Source of the DNA: Cellulomonas dongxiuzhuiae
GTDB lineage: Bacteria; Actinomycetota; Actinomycetes; Actinomycetales; Cellulomonadaceae
NCBI RefSeq assembly: GCF_018623035.1
Contig: NZ_CP076023.1
Coordinates: 2,046,001 to 2,110,000 of the forward strand
Direction of reading: 5' to 3'
DNA: 64,000 nt
Made by a program: the position numbers and the translations under genes. Of this stretch, positions 60,256-64,000 are shown one piece after another (positions within the stretch are counted from its first letter, which is position 1; each line of letters opens with the position of its first letter). A model generated the notes under the pieces. The model was given only the letters and a program-made list of their open reading frames with translations, was not told the DNA's origin and made no database searches.

Positions 60256-60888
60256 ATGACCCGCACCGACGACCAGTCCCCCGCGCTGCGAGCGGTCCGC
60301 GCGCTCCAGGACAGCCCCGCCCTCGACCCCGTCGTCGAGCGCGTCCGCCCGGTGGTGACACAGCTGCTCGAGCGCCGCCCCCGGCTCGCGGCGCTCCTGC
60401 ACGGGCGCCCCCTGGGGCACGCGCTGCACCCGCTCATGACCGATGCGCCGATCGCGCTGTGGTCCAGCGCCGTCGTCCTCGACCTCACCGGGGGCGCGTC
60501 GGCCCGCCCGCACGCCGACCGCCTCCTCGGGCTGGGCGTCCTGGCGGCGCTGCCGACGTCCCTGACCGGTCTCGCCGACTGGTCCGCGTCGGGCCGGCGG
60601 ACGCAACGGGTCGGGGCGGCCCACGCCGTCCTGAACTCCGCCGCGCTGGCGCTGTACGCCACCTCCTGGGTGCTGCGCCGGCGCGGGTCGCGCGGCGCGG
60701 GCGTCGCCGCCTCGCTCGCGGCCACCGGCGCGGTGGGTGTGAGCGGCTACCTCGGCGGGCACATGACCTCACGTCTCGGCGCCCCGCCGCGCGGGCTCAG
60801 CGGGCCGCCGACGACCCGCCCCACGCCCGACGGCGACGAGGTCGAGGTCGGTGCGAACCCCGAGGACGGTGGCGTGACGACTGCCTGA
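60256..60888 (+). CDS. DUF2231 family membrane protein
   Basis: This 210-residue protein has GRPLGHALHPLMTDAPIALW, the DUF2231 signature, and four membrane spans between residues about 60 and 175, with SLTGLADWSASGRRTQRVGA and GYLGGHMTSRLG. The C-terminus is polar and acidic. The family is of unknown function, often next to redox genes. GGAGG ahead supports the ATG. Confidence 0.85.
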   Translation: MTRTDDQSPALRAVRALQDSPALDPVVERVRPVVTQLLERRPRLAALLHGRPLGHALHPLMTDAPIALWSSAVVLDLTGGASARPHADRLLGLGVLAALPTSLTGLADWSASGRRTQRVGAAHAVLNSAALALYATSWVLRRRGSRGAGVAASLAATGAVGVSGYLGGHMTSRLGAPPRGLSGPPTTRPTPDGDEVEVGANPEDGGVTTA

Positions 60889-60919
60889 CGGCGCGAGCCG
60901 GCCCATCACACCCGGCCCG

Positions 60920-61606
60920 TCACACCCGGTCCGGGGCCCCCGCTCCCCCGCCGCCGCCGGCCAGCAGCGCGCGGACGGCGTCGTCCGTCGGCGGGTCGAA
61001 GTCGACGTACGCCTGCCCGACCGCACGGAACGGCGACGGGCGCCGGACGCACACCACCTCGTCGGCGACCCGTGCGACCGCCGCGCAGCCGTCGTCGGAC
61101 CCCACGGGGACCGCGACGACCACACGTGCCGGTGCGCGGCTCCGCACGGCCGCGACCGCGGCACGCATCGTCGCACCCGTGGCCAGCCCGTCGTCGACCA
61201 GCAGGACGACACGTCCGCCCAGGCGCGGGGCGGGGCGCGCGCCGCGGTACGCGACCTCCCGGCGGTGCAGCTCGGCCAGCTCCCGGCGACGCACGCGGTC
61301 GAGGTCGTCGGGCGTGACGCGGGCGCGGGCCTGGACCCGGTCCTCGTGCACCAGCTCGACGGCGGGGCCGATGCCCGCGATCGCGCCCATGGCGACCTCG
61401 GGATGCCCCGGCACGCCCAGCTTGCGCACGACGAGCACGTCCAGCGGGGCGCGCAGCCCCGCCGCGACCGGCGCCGCGACGGGCACGCCGCCCCGCGGGA
61501 GCGCCAGCACGACGACGCGCGGGTCGTCCTCGTACGCCGTCAGATGGCGTACGAGGACGACCCCGGCCGCAGCCCGGTCGGCGAACGGGGCGACCCCGGT
61601 CGACAC
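60920..61606 (-). CDS. Phosphoribosyltransferase-domain protein
   Basis: This 228-residue protein has VVLALPRGGVPVAAPVAAGL, VVRKLGVPGHPEVAMGAIA and the PRPP-binding VVLLVDDGLATGATMRAAV. This set is typical of the stand-alone phosphoribosyltransferase family found near dienelactone hydrolase or stress genes in actinobacteria. The substrate is unknown. It starts 34 bases after the manganese catalase gene and probably shares its transcript. Confidence 0.85.
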   Translation of the reverse strand: MSTGVAPFADRAAAGVVLVRHLTAYEDDPRVVVLALPRGGVPVAAPVAAGLRAPLDVLVVRKLGVPGHPEVAMGAIAGIGPAVELVHEDRVQARARVTPDDLDRVRRRELAELHRREVAYRGARPAPRLGGRVVLLVDDGLATGATMRAAVAAVRSRAPARVVVAVPVGSDDGCAAVARVADEVVCVRRPSPFRAVGQAYVDFDPPTDDAVRALLAGGGGGAGAPDRV

Positions 61607-61640
61607 GCCCCGCGCTCCCCCGGTGCGCCCCCCGCGGGCG

Positions 61641-62594
61641 TCAGCCCGGGATCGGGCCGTACAGCGGCTGCACCTCCGCCATCTCGAGGTCGGCGGTCGC
61701 CTGGATGAGCGCGAGCAGCTCGGTGTCGAGACCGGGCGAGAACTCCTCGTACCGCTCCTCGGCGATCGTCAGGGGCGCGCCGGCGGGTGCCTGCTCGCTC
61801 GCGTCCAGCTGTGTCCCGTCCTTCGACGGCGACATGCCCTGGAAGATCTTGCCGGCCTCCGACGCCGCCGTGAGGTCGAACGAGTACTGCTTGCTCTGGA
61901 GCCCCAGGTCGACGAGCTTCTTCACCTCGGGGAACTTCTCGGCGTTCGTCTTGGGGATCGGCAGCACCTTCGCCCAGTCGACGCCGAGGGTCTCCAGGGC
62001 GCGCGCGTACGCGTTCTCGTGCGCCTGGTCGCGCACGATGAGGTACGAGATCGTCGAGCGGGCCGTCTTGTTGTCGGTCATCTCGTAGATCCGGCACTTC
62101 TGCAGGCGGCCCGTCGACTCGAGCATGAGGTTGTACAGCAGGTCGAGGACGAGGTTGCCGGAGTTGTACACGTACGACCCGCTCCACGGGTTGCCGGCGG
62201 CGTCGACCGGCAGGGCTCCCTGCGCGGCCACGAGGTAGTGGTGGATGTTGCTCTCGTCGAGCGCGACGCGCAGCGGCGTGTCACCCCCGGCGCCGGGGGT
62301 GTCCAACGGGTCCGTCTTCTTGCCCTGGTAGCGCGGCGAGCCGTCGAGCAGGCGCGCGATGGTCGTGCCGATGAGCTCGACGTGGCTGATCTCCTCGGTG
62401 CCGATGCCCTGCAGCAGGTCGCGGTACGGCTTCCCGGCGGGCCCGCGGAAGTTCATGCTCTGGAACAGGTACTGCATCATCGTGCGCATCTCGCCGAACT
62501 GACCGCCGAGCCCCTCCTGGAGCGCGTTGGCTGCGGCCGGGTCCGGCTCGTCGGGGATGATCTCGTGGATCAGGCGCTGGACGTGCAGGTACAT
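61641..62594 (-). CDS. Manganese catalase family protein
   Basis: This 317-residue ferritin-like enzyme has the di-manganese ligands in IGTEEISHVELIGTTIARLL and VRDQAHENAYARALE, and an N-terminal MYLHVQRLIHEIIPDEPDP. It disproportionates hydrogen peroxide without haem. AGGAAGTAGGA ahead of the ATG is the ribosome-binding site. It is the upstream gene of a pair with the phosphoribosyltransferase. Confidence 0.9.
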   Translation of the reverse strand: MYLHVQRLIHEIIPDEPDPAAANALQEGLGGQFGEMRTMMQYLFQSMNFRGPAGKPYRDLLQGIGTEEISHVELIGTTIARLLDGSPRYQGKKTDPLDTPGAGGDTPLRVALDESNIHHYLVAAQGALPVDAAGNPWSGSYVYNSGNLVLDLLYNLMLESTGRLQKCRIYEMTDNKTARSTISYLIVRDQAHENAYARALETLGVDWAKVLPIPKTNAEKFPEVKKLVDLGLQSKQYSFDLTAASEAGKIFQGMSPSKDGTQLDASEQAPAGAPLTIAEERYEEFSPGLDTELLALIQATADLEMAEVQPLYGPIPG

Positions 62595-62668
62595 GGTTGT
62601 CCTACTTCCTGTGGCGGTCGTGGGACCTCCACGGTGCACCCGTAAGCCCACGTCGGCATCTCGAGGCG

Positions 62669-63451
62669 TCAGTGGTGATGGCCGCGACGGCCGAGCGTCT
62701 CGACCGGGCGGGCCCCCGCACGCGTCCACTGCGGGACCGGTCGACCGGTCGGGCCCCAGGTGGCCTCGCCCTCGGCGTCCGTACGCCAGTACCAGCACGG
62801 CCCGTTGCCCTCGGGCCATCCCTCGGGGTTCTCCTGCCAGGCCTCGCCCCGGCCGTACGGGGTCAGGTCGAGCAGCGCGAACGACGGCCCGGCGACCTCG
62901 GTGCCGCGTCCGGTCGTGGTGTACGTGAGGTAGGCGCGGTCGCCGTCGCGCAGGAAGCACGTGAGCCGGCCCATGTCCCCGCCGATCGGCGGCGCCACGT
63001 CACGCACCGAGTACCACGGCTGGGTGTACCCCATGAAGTCGAGGTACGGCGCGACCTCGTCCCACCGACCGGTCGTCAGGATCGCGAACGAGACCCCCCG
63101 GGCATGGAGGTAGACGGCGTCCTTCTGCTGCCACGCCGTGACGGTGCAGCCTTCGCACTGCCCCTGGTGAGGTGCCCCGTCGTGCCACATGTGCTGGTAG
63201 ACGAGGAGCTCGTCGCGGCCCTCGAAGAGGTCGAGGAACGGCACGGGGCCCTGCGCCCCGACGACCTCGACGCCGCCGTCAACCTCCACCATCGGCAGGC
63301 GCCGACGTGCGGCCGCGAGCGCGTCGCCCGCTCGGGTGTGCGCCTTCTCGCGGACGAGGAGCTCGTCGCGCGCGGCCTGCCAGGTGGCGAGGTCGACGAC
63401 GGGTGGACGCCCGGACGCGGGCGCGGTCGGGTTCTCGTGCGTGGTGGTCAT
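62669..63451 (-). CDS. DUF899 family thioredoxin-like protein
   Basis: This 260-residue protein matches DUF899: ARRRLPMVEVDGGVEVVGAQ, FEGRDELLVYQHMWHDGAP, QCEGCTVTAWQQKDAVYLHA, FAILTTGRWDEVAPYLDFMG and GEAWQENPEGWPEG. The CxxC pair (CEGC) sits where thioredoxin-like folds carry their redox centre. Substrate unknown. GGAGAG precedes the ATG. It lies between the catalase and the radical SAM gene, with a 74-bp gap to the catalase. Confidence 0.85.
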   Translation of the reverse strand: MTTTHENPTAPASGRPPVVDLATWQAARDELLVREKAHTRAGDALAAARRRLPMVEVDGGVEVVGAQGPVPFLDLFEGRDELLVYQHMWHDGAPHQGQCEGCTVTAWQQKDAVYLHARGVSFAILTTGRWDEVAPYLDFMGYTQPWYSVRDVAPPIGGDMGRLTCFLRDGDRAYLTYTTTGRGTEVAGPSFALLDLTPYGRGEAWQENPEGWPEGNGPCWYWRTDAEGEATWGPTGRPVPQWTRAGARPVETLGRRGHHH

Positions 63452-63590
63452 GGTCTCTCCGCGACGTGGCGCGGGCGCCGGGGTCCGGCGTCCTGGGTCA
63501 CCCGTACTGACGCGGCGCGGCGTCCGAACTCATCGCGCGGCACCCCGCCCAGGAGTCGGCAGGGCGACACACGCCGGACACCATGTGCGC

Positions 63591-63611
63591 AAGACGTCAC
63601 GAGAACGTCTT
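63591..63611. promoter_or_regulatory. Inverted repeat upstream of the radical SAM gene
   Basis: AAGACGT (63591-63597) and ACGTCTT (63605-63611) form a perfect 7-bp inverted repeat with a 7-base spacer, in the 204-bp divergent gap. The centre is 55 bp before the radical SAM start, a good place for a regulator. Confidence 0.5.
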
Positions 63612-63655
63612 CCGGCCGGAACCAGGACGAAAGAGACGCCCACTTCACTGGTGGC

Positions 63656-64000
63656 ATGTCACCGACCGACCAGCTCTCGACCCGCGTGAGCATCGCGCTC
63701 CTCGGGGTGCGCAGCGAGGCCCCCGTCCGCCGCCAGGGCGGCGCGGGGCCGAGCGACGACGGACACTTCGTCATCGGTGGTGCCGGGGCCGCGATCCCGA
63801 TCGACCCGACCAGCCCCTACGTCGTCCGCGACGGGCGGCTGACGCTCGACGGCGCCGACCTGGGGATGGACGTGGCACCCGTGGCCCGCCCGCGGTTCTA
63901 CGACCTGTCGACGGCCGACGGGACGCCGTACGACAGGATCGCCAAGCTGCACGGCAAGGACGTCCTGGCCACGACCGTCGTCCAGACGTGCGTCCGGTAC
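63656..64000 (+). CDS. MSMEG_0568-type radical SAM protein, N-terminal part (continues past window)
   Basis: The frame is open from ATG 63656 to the window end (115 codons). It shows SPYVVRDGRLTLDGADLGMD, VARPRFYDLSTADGTPYDRI and KLHGKDVLATTVVQTCVRY, the N-terminal blocks of the MSMEG_0568 radical SAM family. The next residues should hold the CxxxCxxC-type cluster, outside the window. In other bacteria this gene belongs to the Nit1C (radical SAM/nitrilase) cluster, linked to cyanide or nitrile metabolism. TTCACT lies six bases before the ATG, a weak leaderless -10. Confidence 0.75.
   Translation, partial: MSPTDQLSTRVSIALLGVRSEAPVRRQGGAGPSDDGHFVIGGAGAAIPIDPTSPYVVRDGRLTLDGADLGMDVAPVARPRFYDLSTADGTPYDRIAKLHGKDVLATTVVQTCVRY

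Noticed and set aside
1..64000. tRNA, rRNA, tmRNA, RNase P or SRP RNA genes
   Set aside because: Searched by eye for their conserved cores (for example GGTTTCGACT of tmRNA and GGAAGGGAGCA of SRP RNA); none found.

Overview
The window reads as chromosomal DNA of a cellulolytic, high-GC actinobacterium, most likely Cellulomonas or a close relative. The support is strong GC bias with GTG starts, RbpA, PafB/PafC, HelY, a GarA-type FHA protein, DUF3866 and DUF6328 proteins, and three secreted glycoside hydrolases (GH6, GH5, GH74), each ending in a Pro/Thr linker and a family 2 cellulose-binding module. I saw no rRNA, tRNA, CRISPR array, insertion sequence or prophage. Most of the window is housekeeping sequence, with one carbohydrate-degradation island and several stress and DNA-repair modules.

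Layout. 1-3.2 kb: riboflavin operon ribD(partial)-ribE-ribBA-ribH. 3.2-4.9 kb: hisE-hisG and a small membrane protein. 4.9-13.6 kb: DUF3866 protein, then pafB-pafC-(small membrane protein)-tatA-tatC-lipid kinase-helY, which matches the mycobacterial helY-tatCA-pafCB neighbourhood. 13.7-19.5 kb: amidohydrolase, lnt, rbpA, an aldo/keto reductase and an unknown protein. 19.5-21.9 kb: a gene-poor stretch with an AT-rich palindrome and a leader peptide, a fatty-acid desaturase and an acetyltransferase. 22-28.7 kb: a ParA-like ATPase, then on the minus strand the conserved actinobacterial set pgsA-like/DUF881/sbp/DUF881/garA/ftsR/DUF151/MerR (compare Mycobacterium Rv1822-Rv1830, here without gcvH). 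28.9-31.3 kb: CoA-binding protein and a DEAD-box RNA helicase with a long leader.

31.4-39.3 kb is the carbohydrate island. It holds a 906-residue cytoplasmic protein (LacI-type sugar sensor, PAS, degenerate GGDEF) divergent from a LacI-family repressor, followed by a GH6 cellobiohydrolase and a GH5 endoglucanase with a strong hairpin between them. A GH74 xyloglucanase with CBM2 lies at 48-50.7 kb.

39.3-47.6 kb: threonine aldolase, DUF6328 protein, HU, PHP-domain protein, and a non-homologous end-joining module (Ku divergent from separate ligase and polymerase genes), then Dps and an APP1-domain protein. 50.8-56.4 kb: malate:quinone oxidoreductase, DUF2277 protein, an ECF sigma factor translationally coupled to an alkyltransferase, a second aldo/keto reductase and an MFS transporter. 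56.5-60 kb: succinate dehydrogenase sdhC-sdhA-sdhB, with a one-base deletion breaking the sdhA frame. 60.2-64 kb: DUF2231 protein, phosphoribosyltransferase, manganese catalase, DUF899 protein, and the first 115 codons of an MSMEG_0568-type radical SAM protein, which probably opens a Nit1C (radical SAM/nitrilase) cluster outside the window.

A recurring signal is a TANNNT hexamer whose last base lies 6-8 nt before a GTG/ATG start with no ribosome-binding site. It occurs at more than a dozen genes on both strands. It points to widespread leaderless transcription and was used here to decide several starts.
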